Below, in pieces: positions 25,501-37,145 of a DNA stretch of 64,000 nt; position 1 is the stretch's first letter; each line of letters begins with the position of its first letter. The DNA is from Argentina anserina (lineage: Eukaryota; Streptophyta; Magnoliopsida; Rosales; Rosaceae). Under the pieces are notes generated by a model. It had not been told where the DNA came from and ran no database searches. It saw nothing but the letters and a program-made list of their open reading frames with translations. The stretch is taken from assembly GCF_933775445.1 (NCBI RefSeq), contig NC_065874.1, positions 15,395,001 to 15,459,000 of the forward strand, read 5' to 3'. Made by a program: the position numbers and the translations under genes.

Positions 25501-26835
25501 GCTTTTTCCGGCGATAGGTGCTCGTACGTGGTATGTCGTTGGCGGCTCACGGTGGAGGGTGAGCGTGCCAGGTACGTCTGCTACGGCTAGGTTTAGGAGC
25601 GGCCTTTTTTTGGGCTTTGTTAGGCTGTCTAGGTGGTATGGACCTTAGTCTAATTAGTTTTAGTTTTTTTTTGTTTCAATACAGTTTGTTAGGCTTTACT
25701 AGATTCTATTATTAATGTAGGATAGTGTCTATTGCTATGTTTGTATTAGTCATAAAATAAACTAGCTTAGTCGATTTGTGCTTATAACTAAAGAATAGTT
25801 CTATGTTACATGCTAATCTTGAGTTTAGACTCATAACATCTTGTCTGATGTCGTTATCAGCAGATGAGTATGTAATGGTTATTCATAACACATAAATTTA
25901 GAATGAACTTATTAATTTGTCGTAAAATAAAAAAAAAATAAAAAAAAAACTAACCACGAAAACCTTTTTTTTTTTTGAAATTTAGTTTTTGACCAACTCA
26001 AAGCCGGCTATAACAAACAGATTTTAGATAGGAAATTTGACTTTCTTTTGCTTAATGTGCGCCATATTCATTCATCGTGAGATCCTCGGAAATAATCGAT
26101 CAGTTTCATACTGTATATATGTCGATCATCACCAATCTAAATTTTTTAAGTTGGTTATATTATAAGACACAGTAAAAATGATGAAGAAACTGACTGATAA
26201 TCAAGAATATTCACCTGAGAAAGCCAATGCAGGGAAAACGCCGAGTGAAAGAGGTCAATCGACCTGGACGGGAAAAGCCTCCGGTAAAAGGAACCCGGAA
26301 CCCCGGCCGCAAAGTACGAGCGGTGGTTATCGGCGGCGAGGCACTCCTCCATGCTCCCGGCCCCGTAGGTGGCGAGAGGAGGGAGGAGCTGGAACAGGGT
26401 GTTGAAATCATTGCTAGGGAGGTCCGAGAAAAATGCCGAGAACTCTGGCAGGTCAATACCGGAGGCCTCGTAGCGCTTCGTAATGTGCTTGATGATTACA
26501 TCGATGATGTAGATGGTGTTGCTTCCGCTCGAGCAGCCCAAGTCCACAACCGCAAATGGTTCATCAGGAGAACTGAGCTGAACACTGTCTAGGGTTTCCT
26601 TGAGAAGGTGAAGCATAGATCTTGCATGAATGGCCTGATTGAAATCATATGAGAACACAATAAGAACATAGGCTAAATGAAACGGCAAAACAATTTAGTG
26701 ATACTTTCGTTAAATTGCACCAACCTGGGCTTGGGAATTGTTGGCATAACTGGCTTCTCCTTTGCCTCCTTTCATGCTAAAAATCCTCTCAAGGTTTACG
26801 CTAGAGACTACAACATTATCTCCCTTTGGAGCCAT
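22589..26835 (-). CDS. IAMT1: Indole-3-acetate O-methyltransferase (SABATH family), four exons
   Basis: Exons on the minus strand are 26835-26725, 26634-26215, 23856-23581 and 22942-22589. All have GT-AG borders in phase 0 and give 386 residues, the length of Arabidopsis IAMT1. The enzyme transfers a methyl group from S-adenosylmethionine to the carboxyl of indole-3-acetic acid, giving the methyl ester and lowering free auxin. Visible motifs are the N-terminal SMKGGKGEASYANNSQAQ (residues 20-37), which binds SAM and substrate carboxyl in SABATH enzymes; SAM motif I DLGCSSGSNT (68-77); FFSDLPSNDFN (105-115); and HSAFSLHWLSQ (167-177). The C-terminal half has GGSMFLVCLGRTS and DAHIGEKLSDELFLRV. 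No break was seen. Substrate choice is inferred from overall resemblance to IAMT1 rather than to salicylate or jasmonate methyltransferases. Intron 2 (2,358 nt) has been enlarged by two insertions. Confidence 0.95.
24451..25039. mobile_element. MITE in IAMT1 intron 2, 589 bp
   Basis: The ends are imperfect inverted repeats (AGGGGGCAACTATTGTCACC against AGGTGCGGCTATTGCCACCC from the other end). It is flanked by a perfect 8-bp duplication, aattagct, at 24443-24450 and 25040-25047. The interior is AT-rich and non-coding. The 8-bp duplication suggests the hAT superfamily, though the termini are not the usual CAGGG type. Confidence 0.8.
25060..25949 (+). mobile_element. Poly(A)-tailed retroposon in IAMT1 intron 2, 890 bp
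   Basis: A perfect 14-bp direct repeat (ctaaccacgaaaac at 25046-25059 and 25950-25963) flanks a segment ending in an A-rich tail at 25926-25949. This is the signature of target-primed reverse transcription (LINE or LINE-mobilised). The body is G/T-rich in the middle with short frames but no recognisable reverse transcriptase, so it is a 5'-truncated or non-autonomous copy. It landed at the edge of the neighbouring MITE, overlapping that MITE's target duplication by two bases. Confidence 0.8.
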
Positions 26836-27207
26836 CTGAATAGTATTAGATCAGAAAGAAAGAAAGAAACTTGGTGAGATTATTATGTAGAGGTTTGAAG
26901 GGGAAGTGAGAAAATGCCGAGTATATATAGACTATAGAGGGAGAGGAGAGAGAGAAAGAGAAAAGGGTAATTAAATCATCCGTAACAGTATGTTTTTAAA
27001 AAGATCGTGACAAAGAAATTATGATAAACTGCATTTATTTTTAGGAGTGGCATGATGGGGAGCTAGCTCTTTAATTGTGTTCCCTAAAGAATTTTCCATG
27101 TGCACCAAGTTGGGGTTGATGTGACATTTCTCTTCTAACAAAATTTCTCAATATTTTATAGTAGCTAGCTAATAGTGTGTATCGAAGGTTTCTAAACTTT
27201 CTATATA

Positions 27208-28196
27208 CAACTATATGTATAACAAAAACTAAACAGAAAAGAACCACGCGCCTTTGTACGCGCCAAACCCAAACTCACATAAAAGAAAACATTGTTCCCC
27301 TCCCGTCCGACCGTCGTTGGCGCTTCTCGCCGCTACGTCTCGGATCGAGTAGGGATGTAGAGTAGTTACGGTGAAGCCGGGGTGATTTTCTCTCTATTCG
27401 GTGTCGGAGTTAAGGAGGAATGAAGTAACGTCTGGGTTGTGGATTGCCGGAGGGGCAGATTTACAAGGATCGGGTTGGCTTCTGCCATGGTCAAATCTGG
27501 ATCGGGTTGGTTCTCTCTATTGGGGTCGACATCTTGGGTGGCGGTGCTTGCTTCTTCTAGTCTCTTTCGCTCTTAAATCAGATCTAGATTTGGAAGCTTT
27601 TATGCTTCTAGGGTCTTCGGCTTCTTTTTTGTTTTCATTTTGAATAAACTTCGCCTCGTATTGGCGCTTGTTCGGAGTTCGTCTCCCTTCCCTACCTTGC
27701 TCGGAGGTTTCTTGATTCCGATTTCATTCTTCTTGGCTGTCCAAGGTTTGATATTTGGTTCATGGCCTTTAAGTTGAAGCTTTGCTCTGCCCAGTGTTTG
27801 GCACGGTGGTGTCGCCATTCTGTGACACCTGCTTGGTCGGTGTTGTGGTTGTTCTCTTGGGCCCCTGTCTCTCATTTTCTATTGCATGTGTCTGTTTTGG
27901 GCCTACCTAGCTGGGTTAGCTTCTTTGGTTTGAATTTTTAGAGGTTTTGGTGTAAAAGGATTCTCAGCTTTGCCTTCTCCTTCATAATTGACCATGCTCG
28001 GATTCAAGCTAATAATGCTAGTTTTAGTCTTAGTCCCTGTTTTGTTATGTTTTTGAGTCTTGGCCCGTTGTATCTTTTTGTTTTCTAGTCAAATTTCATT
28101 TCTAAAATCCGGTGGATTAATCATCTATTAGATTATGATTCCAAACTCGTTGTAATTCTTCTTAAATAAATTAATTAATTAATCTTTGATAAAAAA
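27208..28196 (+). mobile_element. Poly(A)-tailed retroposon upstream of IAMT1, ~1 kb
   Basis: A 14-bp direct repeat (aaactttctatata at 27194-27207 and 28197-28210) flanks a segment ending ttaattaattaatctttgat plus a run of A. The structure is the same as the retroposon at 25060-25949, but with a different body (GC-richer start, T/G-rich middle). No reverse-transcriptase motif is seen. The direct repeat partly overlaps the A-tail, so the exact right edge is ambiguous by a few bases. Confidence 0.72.
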
Positions 28197-28325
28197 AAAC
28201 TTTCTATATATATACAACAAATTCAACAAGAAGGCACGACGATCTTTTAATTTATTTTCGAGAAGAGTACGTTGGGGTCTTTGTAGGGGTAGTAAGAGAG
28301 AATGTGTATATCTCTCAAATAAGGA

Positions 28326-28684
28326 GGTCCGCACCAATGGTTTTGGTGCGGATTTCCATTTTAAACCACTTTTCGGTCGAATTTCCTCATCTCCACCGTC
28401 TAGTATTTATATAATATTGTGTAGATCATCTCAGTAAAATTTCAGCAAATTTGGTGATCGTTAAGGTCCTCAAAATTGAAAAACAAATTGACGGACTAAA
28501 TTCTGTCAAACATGAACCGTTCATGTTTTTAATAGAAAAACGTAATTTTGAGGGCTTTAACAATCACCAAATTGGATTAAATTTTGCAGAGATGATCTAC
28601 ACATTATTATCTAGATACTAGACGGTGGAGATGATGCAATTCGATCGAAAAATAGAAATCCGCACCAAAACAGTGGTGCGGACC
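28326..28684. mobile_element. Foldback MITE, ~359 bp
   Basis: The two halves are inverted copies. The left arm (ggtccgcacc, then aatttcctcatctccaccgtctagta) is matched by the right arm (tactagacggtggagatgatgcaatt, then ggtgcggacc). Each tip also contains its own small hairpin (cgcaccaatggttttggtgcg). The whole could fold into one long stem. No target duplication was resolved. An (AT)n run follows at about 28700. Confidence 0.75.
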
Positions 28685-28807
28685 GCAACCAAGAAGAGAT
28701 ATATATATATATATATATGTATATATTAAATGGAATTGAAAGATATATTAAATCAACCGTTTGTGTCTTGTAGTTCACACAAGAATGCATGTTTCAACTA
28801 AGCTAAC

Positions 28808-28891
28808 CTGGGATTTGGAATTGCTGCCATTGTTGTCTTCCACTTTCAATCCATTCTTGCTCTCATCAATGTTCGTATCATTTGAAGCCAT
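28808..28891 (-). pseudogene. Second IAMT1-type first exon (relic or alternative), 28 codons
   Basis: On the minus strand an ATG at 28891 opens 28 codons ending in a donor (CCCAG|GTTAGC) at 28808/28807, the same phase 0 as the true IAMT1 exon 1. Its end (CCAAATCCCAG|GTTAG) and start (ATGGCTTCAAA) resemble IAMT1 exon 1 (CCCAAGCCCAG|GTTGG; ATGGCTCCAAA). The middle lacks the SMKGGKGEASYANNSQ motif. It could splice to exon 2 at 26634 in frame. Either it is the decayed first exon of a lost tandem copy, or an alternative first exon yielding an enzyme without the SAM/substrate N-terminal motif. Confidence 0.5.
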
Positions 28892-30340
28892 AGTAGATTA
28901 TGAGAACTTTGTATGTGACTAAGGGGTAGAAATGAAAAGAAGCTGCAGGCTTACAATTTCATTTATAGAGTAAACTAAATTTGGTTACACAAAACAATAT
29001 AGTTGTTAATTTGTTAAAACTACAGTTGTTTAGTCGTTGAGACTCATTTTCTCAAAAAAGAAATGAACAAAGTTGTTAAGACTAATTCTTCACATAACAC
29101 TTAACTCCTCTTCATCATGTCCTTCTAGATCACTAAAATTGGATCACTTTTTTCTACAACACCATTTCCACCAAATTAACTCATCTTCCTACTATTTTCA
29201 TAATTCCCCCATCACCAGAAACCATTACTAGGCACTCTTTCTTTAACATTCTGTCACTTGCGATTTTAAGACCCATCTCTACCACCACTTCCAACATTTA
29301 CTTTTTACTCCTTCATTTTATTCGTTGGATATATTTTGAAAAGTTTGAGTTTGTTTATCTAGATACATAAGTTCACATTTTATTAGTGAATTTGTTAGAG
29401 ATAGCTAGGGTTGATAACCCTAGCGTACGTGTATTGATGATTTTGTTTTGAAATTGTTGAAAATTCACATTGTCATTCTAATATGCTGATAAAATAATTG
29501 GATGCATTTACTTAAACCTAATTGATTTGAGTTCATTTACGACTCAGGCCACTTATAACTAGCAAGTGATGACCATAACTCCTTAAGTAGCGATCATGCC
29601 AGACGAGGAAAGAGTACACCAACCCTTTGTTTGTTTCCATTTAGGGAAACAAATTACATGTATATATGTATAGTATTATAAGCATCACATGGTTAGCATA
29701 TCATAATGAGATATGAAACATTAATTTGCTAGGTTATCCACTCTTTCATTTCCCCAAAGAATCATTGGTAAATCTCCTACAACATATTATTAGAACAATA
29801 AACTGATGAACGTACATCGTAAATTTCTTAAAAAGTTCAAGTATCCAAATACTTACACCGAGACATGATTACAACGCTATCTCCTTTAAGAAAATATGGT
29901 TTATATGAGGATTTTACTCTATACGCAATTTTATTGTCGGGCCTTTATGAGGACTTCATTGGATAATGGAAATCAAAGATATCTACTAAAAGCCAAATGA
30001 TGAAAGTATGGTCATATTAATTTAACCATAATCACCCAGAAATCAAGGTTCAATTTGCACCTAACCCTTTTCAAATACTCAATTAGACTTCTAGCCTTTG
30101 TAGGGTTAGTGTTGGTAAGTAGGTAATTAGCAAAAAGCCAACAAATTTCACGATAAACAAAAGTCACGGGGAGAAAATCTTCTGGCCCCAAATTGCATGC
30201 CCCTTTCCTGTCTCCCACTCAAAATTTGACACATGTCTTCTTTATTGCATCTCATCAGACGTGAGTCATGCACCCAAGGGCAGAGACAACCGGTCAACAT
30301 TTGCATATATTTGGTTTTAGGTGGGGTCACATATTCCTTG
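28892..30340. other. Intergenic, nothing recognised
   Basis: AT-rich spacer. Only short frames without motifs are visible, and no repeat boundaries were defined. Confidence 0.5.
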
Positions 30341-30420
30341 TTTGGCGCAGTGGCGAGTAACTGAGTACGACTTAAAACTCCTCCGATGTGCAAGGTTCGA
30401 TTGTAGCTGCAGCCTTTATT
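30341..30420 (+). mobile_element. tRNA-derived SINE head
   Basis: The stretch starts like a tRNA with a good A box (TGGCGCAGTGGCGAGT, 30343-30358). About 36 bp later comes a B box (GGTTCGATT, 30393-30401). The intervening sequence does not fold as a functional tRNA and no 3' acceptor stem follows, so this looks like the RNA polymerase III promoter of a SINE. The 3' end of the element was not located. Confidence 0.55.
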
Positions 30421-31147
30421 CCCCCCCCAACCTTTTCACCACCACTTAATTTTAAATTGTATTGCATGTCTTTTATGAATTTGAGGTGATTTTTTTTATA
30501 ATGAATTCTTCATCTTCATATTATAACATTTCTATTTAGATATTGACATAAAATTCTGGATTGCTTTGATTAAAAAAAATTATGGATTGCTAAGATGAAT
30601 TCCTAACCCAGTCATTTAGCCTATAAATCTATTTTGTGTGATTCGAAAAATCTTGTAGAATATAGAAGCATATATAATTGTAGATGGTCTCTCGCTCTTT
30701 CAACTCAATCACAATTTTTCTTTTGTTATCTTTTAAGAAATTTTACATGGTGATATTGTTTTTTTTTCGTACACCAGTAGATCTAAAATTATGTCTCCAC
30801 CACTGGATGCACCCCTCAAGTTAATTATATTTGTAACAACTAATCTCATGAGATGATGACACAAGTTATCCTGTAATTGGATGGATGCGTAAACATTATA
30901 GAACTGTTGATGTAAAGTAGTTAACTACTTTCTCAACTGAAACACAAAGGAACTTATTCAAGGCACCAAGGTGCTAGTGAACCAATAATTATAACATGAT
31001 CTCGGTTGTTGATTCAATCAACTCTACATATTGCACTAACCCCTATACTAACACGGTTAAGTAGAGAATACGAATACTTTTTTTTTGGATATAAAATACA
31101 ATTAGTTTTAAATATGCTTTATGGTCTGGTTTTGAAGAGGTGAAGAT

Positions 31148-31770
31148 CAATGTTTTAAAAGACTAAGGCGTAGCCGGAGCATTTTTGGAAGAGCCTCACC
31201 AAGGCGTAAGCCTTATGTATGAATTCATATACTTGTGCATTGATTAGTCTTATATATAACATAATTTGTAATAAAAATAGACATGATAAATGGTTATTCA
31301 TTCATAACAAATACATATCAAAACCATGCAATTAATCAAATCACCTTGCATAACATAAATCCATATATTAAAGTACTAACTAGTCTTGAAAAAAAAATAA
31401 CAATGTTTGAACTAGCTTCAAGCTTCAAAATCGTCATCATCATCAATTAGAATATCACCATTTAAATCATCATCTAAATGTAATCATCACCATCATCTTC
31501 AACACTGACACCTCCAACAACTTCATCTCCAACACCAACATAAGTTTGGTAGAGGGAATTGGTAAAAGTGGTCATTCTAAAATCTCAACCTCAAAACCTA
31601 AAACACCTTGTCCAAAAAAAATAATTTTTTAAATAAAAAAAATCTTAAATTTAAAAAAAATTACGGTCTTTGCCTTTCGCGCTTCAAAACGCGCCCTGAA
31701 ACGCATCCACCTTGGTGTGCGCCTTTTAGCCTACGCATTTTACGCCTTAGGTACGCTTTTTAAAACACTG
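31148..31770. mobile_element. hAT-type MITE, 623 bp
   Basis: The ends are inverted repeats (CAATGTTTTAAAA left, CAGTGTTTTAAAA from the right), extended by shared subterminal motifs (aaggcgta and gcgcgttt types). A perfect 8-bp duplication, gtgaagat, lies at 31140-31147 and 31771-31778. The interior is AT-rich with no transposase. Confidence 0.9.
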
Positions 31771-32550
31771 GTGAAGATTGAAGAACAACTCAACCAATTG
31801 GGTTTTCACCATCGATCTTCTCTTCCCTCCTATTTTCTTCTAAGCTTCAATCAACTACTTGCTACGGTAGAAATCTTGCAAATTACCAGGTGTTCAGATT
31901 GATCAAATCCTTTTTTTATATCTTCATGAATTTGACACTTCATATTTTCCATTGATAATATCCCTCAATTCTACTCACAAACACCCCCCCCCCCCAAACC
32001 GCCAAGTTTTGAGTCTTTTCCATCTCTGCACTTTACAATCAAGATATGGAGCTCAACAATTTTGGAATTTTAAATTTCTGGGTATGTTCTAAAAAAAGAA
32101 GAAGCAATAATTGAATCCAAGAAAAAGCAATTTTGGAATATAAGTTATTGGGTATGTTGAAAACCATTATGATTTCTTACATTTTGGAATATAGTATCTA
32201 ATTTAAATTTTCAAGAAAAGCAATTATGAAATTCTAAATTTCTTGGTAGTTCGAATATAAGTAAGAATCAGAGACCATGAATTGTAAGCATCAGTCAATT
32301 TGATCGATGATGGTTAATTGGGTCGGTGTGAAATTGATTCAAATAATGAGAAAGATGTGTGAGAATATAATCATGGATTTAAGATATGATCTTTAACAGT
32401 TCTGGAAAATTGAATGGTTGCTGAGACGAAGATTTTTTGGTATATTTTTCAACTAACGGTGTTATTTGACTAACAGTGCACATGACTTGCACCGTCCATG
32501 GTGCAAATAGACATTGGTGTCCTGAATATACTCCTAAAGACTAAATTAAG

Positions 32551-32577
32551 ATATATATATATATATATATATATATG
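32551..32577. repeat. (AT)n microsatellite
   Basis: About 13 uninterrupted AT units. Confidence 0.9.
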
Positions 32578-35500
32578 TATTCTTTCTCAATAGTCACAAA
32601 AAGAAGATCATAAATTTCCAACATGTATAAATATATATAAGCATGCGCTATTTTCTTTGGCAATTGGCACAAGATCATCTTCCGTTTAGAAGAAATTAAA
32701 TCGTACAAACAAAACAAGCAAGGAAGAGCATTATCCAAATTTTTATAGACATGCAACATATATGATTCCAAGGGTAAAGAAACAAAGGATATTACAAATT
32801 CGTGTTTGGTGATCGAACTCTTAAATTTTAAATTCTACCCTATCTTATTAATTATTGCTCTGTGCTGCTTTTCCAGAAACTAATGGTATCATATGACCTA
32901 TATATGAGACTACGACCCTCTTTTTGCAGCTTCTTTCTGATGCTGTGTCGACTCAAAGTCTACTTGCACACCGCCGTGATAATCGCCGGTTCAAATGAAA
33001 CAAAAGCCGGCCAACTTTCTTCTTCTTTGTCCACCCACCTTTAATTCTCTTTAACCATCTTTAACCTCCTTAGTCCTTACCCCTCAATAATACTACCCTA
33101 AATCCTACAGCTTTTGCTTTCTGTAATCCTTCCTCCCAATTAGGGCATGCAAAAGCTTCATATAAAGTCACTGCGAACCCTCCTTTTCCATCAGAATAGC
33201 TCTACTTTGCAGTCAATGTGGCCGTTGGACTGAGGGTGACTTCAATTAACCAATCCAGGCTTTAGGGTTTCTTGAAGAAAAGGGTGTGAAAGTTGAACAT
33301 GGTGAGTAATAAGGTGGTCAAAAGATAGGATGGTAGTTGTAAATGCTTTTGTGCTATTGTGTCATATATGAAGCTTAATCTGTCGACTGGTTTATTTGGA
33401 TATGGAGGTCAAGGATTCGAAGATGCAGTAAAATACAATTGTTGCTTGAAGGGCGGCTGGCTTGTCTCCTTCGGAGACATATGGGACCAGAATGCATGAG
33501 AGGAAAATTTCATCGATCTTTAATGTTCCTTCAAACTTTCAGTTTGTCTGAAACAGTGTCTGTGTGTATATCACCACGACATCTACTGGAGTGTAGGCAA
33601 TAATTCGATCTTTACTTGTACTCATGTGACGTTTGTACAGAACGGATGTATATTGATCAAGATACCCAAATTGATCAAGATCAACCCATCAACGTACATA
33701 AGTGCATACACATTTCTATAGACTTCGTTGTCTTTTCTTAGCGAATTTGAGAGTTTCGAGTCGTCTATGAATCAATTACCGTTTCTTTACTCATCATGGC
33801 TTTCTTCGTGTGAATAATACAACAAAGGAGTTAGGTCTACGACAACATTAGAGAAGCAGCTAGGGTACGTAGAGCACTACTGCACAGTGGTGGACCTACA
33901 TGAGAGCTAACCCGGCTCCAGCCCGGTAAATTTTGAGAGATCACGTTGAAAAAAAACAAAAAAGCCGGGTAAATTGAGAGAGAGAGAGAGCAGACCCAAG
34001 AGAATTTTACAGGAGTATTTTATTCACTTACCTAAAAACTGTCATGTAAAGTTTAGACATTGGTCCCCCTCTGCTACTGCAGTACGTACTTGAAGATGTT
34101 CGCAACTTGGCATAATGGTCCTGTACTCCAGATTCCAGAAGCTATGATGGGATTAGGGTTTACGAATCAATAATGCATCTTCGTCCGCCGGCACCCAACG
34201 TCAGCTAGCCAGCGAGCATAATTGGCCACTATGATAATCCAGACTTCCTACGTACTGTACTTTCGCAAAACTATAAAATTCGTAGATAGAACAAGTAGTT
34301 GATATGTCGATCGACCACTAATTACATATCACTTTCAGGTAGTAGTACGGAAAATGGCCGGCCGGCAGGGGCAACGATAGAGCAAGAACTTAAGTCTTAT
34401 CTGAGGGTGGAGGCAATACGAGAAGATGCCATGCATGCCACAGAAGATATGATGATCGTTGGTTCATAGATAGGACACCAGACACAATAAATTTCTGCCC
34501 AACAACCTGTATCTGTGAGAGTGTAAGCTAATAACTACATTGGGAATGATCTGATTCTCTAGATTTTTTTCTGTGGGACAAAATTTTTAGCCTCTTAAAG
34601 GCAGACTCGGATAAATGGTTATCCACTTTCAACACGAACACCCTTATCATAGAAGGATATATATAATTTTGTAACTCATTGGAGGAACAACCTCCTACAA
34701 TCATTCAAAACACACCAATAGTTTGGACCTGTTTGGTACTAAGAATGTGGAGCACAATCAAACATAAGGTTGTGTTATGTGACGACAAAGTCACAAAGAC
34801 AAGTCTACGCGACTCTGTGACATATAGATATCTATGAAATCATTTTATAGGTTCTAGCCTCGTCTATATCGTAAATTTCTTATAGATAGATCCAATCTTC
34901 CAAGATACATATTCATTTTGCTATGCTTGATTGTGTTAGAAGATTGGATTTTGAATTTTCAGATATGTATATGCATGGTTTTCCTCATCTATTTGGCCCA
35001 TGTTCCTGATATCTTTTGCTGATGCATCAGATTAGTGTGAAGGTGAAGAAAACCATATATGGACGTGATCAGAGACATGTATTCTAAGTTGTTCCGCCGT
35101 GCTTTGTGCTCATTGAAAGAATTAAAGATTTCAGAACATTTATATAACCTACATAACTGATGAAATCATGAAATATTAACTCTATAATGTGGGAATGTAC
35201 GTTTAAGATTAACTTAGTTACTATTAGTTGAAATCGTCTCTAATTGTCAGAAAAATAATACTGTATAATTAGTCGAGCACTCCAAACTCCAAAAGTAATA
35301 TTGTATCTAGAATACAAACTCAACTCGTCTATTTTAGGTTAATATTATAGATAGTTAGAATCAAAGTATAATCATATTTGAACGACTGAGCTAGCCAATT
35401 CAACAGAGTAAGAGATGTGCGTACTAGAAGCAAGCATAAAAAATCCCTGAGATTCTGACCTAGTTATAGCCATAGAAACTACTCAATCATTTTCAACGGT

Positions 35501-35870
35501 ATTGGGAATGAGAAGTCTGCATGTAATTTAGGGTTTCTTTTAATAATTTTCTAACCGGATGTATAATCATAATTCCCATGTAATTTTGGCTTTTATGAGC
35601 TGATCTGCTGATTTCACGCACGAAGATGCACTTGCATTCTTAGCGTGCCTTTCACGTCTGCTGTTAGTTTTTCTATTGTTCCTTAAGACCTCAGTGACCG
35701 GGTATGGTGCTCCACTTTTGAAATTCACTTGCACCTTGCACCTTGCACCTTGCTGCGTGGATATATTAATTTCACTTATTTTTGTTGTTGTCGATATTAT
35801 CATTGATATCGAAGATAAATCTTTCCCAAAAAGAGAGGCCCTGAACGCAGTGAAGCGGCGCTGAAAGCCC

Positions 35871-36009
35871 AGTTCGTGGTTCGGGTGTGCTGATGCTTTA
35901 TATCACGTTCTTATAAGGGAGAGGGTTGAAAGGGTTACATGCAACTCTCTTTACAGTCGTAATCGTTCCTTGTGAGTTTGTAACCCCAGTTCGTGGTTCG
36001 GGTGTGCTG
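35871..36009. repeat. Spaced 22-bp perfect direct repeat
   Basis: The phrase agttcgtggttcgggtgtgctg occurs exactly at 35871-35892 and 35988-36009, each preceded by ccc and separated by 95 bp. It could be the ends of a short insertion or a local duplication. No element type could be assigned. Confidence 0.7.
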
Positions 36010-37145
36010 CAATGGTTGGCGAGGTAGATCTCTACTACGACGGCGACGGTGGCCTTTGCTGAATCTAGGCTGCCTGGTTGGGTTAAGTTTGCCTCATTGG
36101 CTATTGCAGCTTGCCTAATAATTCTGGTGTGCATTTATTCATCCTCCTATTTATTCTCGAATCCAAAAAACTCTCCGAACACAACAATTTTCCAAGCAAA
36201 GTGGAAGTTATCTAGCACCTTTTATATCATCTAGTCTGATATAACGATATTTCTAGTATTCTTCTAATATCCAAAAAGTGCATGCACTTCGATTTTTTTT
36301 TTTTTGAGAATGATGTTATTAGTCAGTCATCAATTCATAATTATGTCAGTGCAAGTCGGTACTATGAATCTTTTCTCCAAATAATTTAGTTTCATAAATA
36401 ATTTAAAAATGATGAATTCCGTATGATTTCACTGGTAACTTTTCATTCCAAAGTGACTGCTCCAAATGGGAGAGAAGGATTACATTAAATTTTTGCACCA
36501 ATCTCGCGATTGTCATTTTACATACAAAACAACTATAACCTAGTTTACATACAAAAAGATGATTTATTCCCAAAAAAAGAAAGGAAGAGATGAATATGGA
36601 ACTCCATCCATTGGAAACAGAAAATACCTGTATTCACAAAAACTCAGTGAGCCACTACCATGAATATTTCTAGCAGGGGTAAGATTTATACAACTACGAA
36701 TCACTTGGGAGTTGGGACTGGAAAAGATCAGAAAGACATAGTAGTTGCCCAAATTTAGAGATACTAAAGGTCGTATGTAGATCCGACGCATCTCAAATTC
36801 AAACATCAAGAACCCGACAATGACAGAACTAATGACATAGTATTAGACATTTCCTCAAACCTCTAATGTACATGCAACATAATGGTGGCACTCCAATAGG
36901 TGTATATTCACCAAATAATTATCATTAGTTAGCTAAATAAAGTTGTTCTACACAGCATTAAATACTAGTCGACTTCACAGGACCGCAAAGGAGTATTATT
37001 CAATACAATTAACTAAAGCAATAAGCAGAGCTACAAAATATACAAAGATATCACAACGTCTTTCGGATACCTGATCAAAGAGTGCATGACCAAGTTGCCA
37101 CAAGGGTAAGAATAGGAAACCACCAGTACTGCACTTATATCAGGA

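Larger units (their letters stand above)
31779..37145. other. Long intergenic region, no gene recognised
   Basis: 5.4 kb of AT-rich DNA. It holds a poly-C run near 31983-31995, an (AT)n microsatellite at 32551-32577 and a 22-bp direct repeat (35871-35892 and 35988-36009). A tight hairpin tgtctccttcggagaca lies near 33463. Open frames are short and lack motifs. It would hold the promoter of any unseen plus-strand gene, but none was found. Confidence 0.5.

Noticed and set aside
26227..26592. 121-codon plus-strand frame
   Set aside because: Antisense to exon 2 of IAMT1.
30341..30420. Functional tRNA gene
   Set aside because: A and B boxes are present, but no cloverleaf or acceptor stem can be formed.
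33463..33480. microRNA precursor from hairpin tgtctccttcggagaca
   Set aside because: Stem of only seven base pairs with no longer fold-back and no known miRNA sequence.
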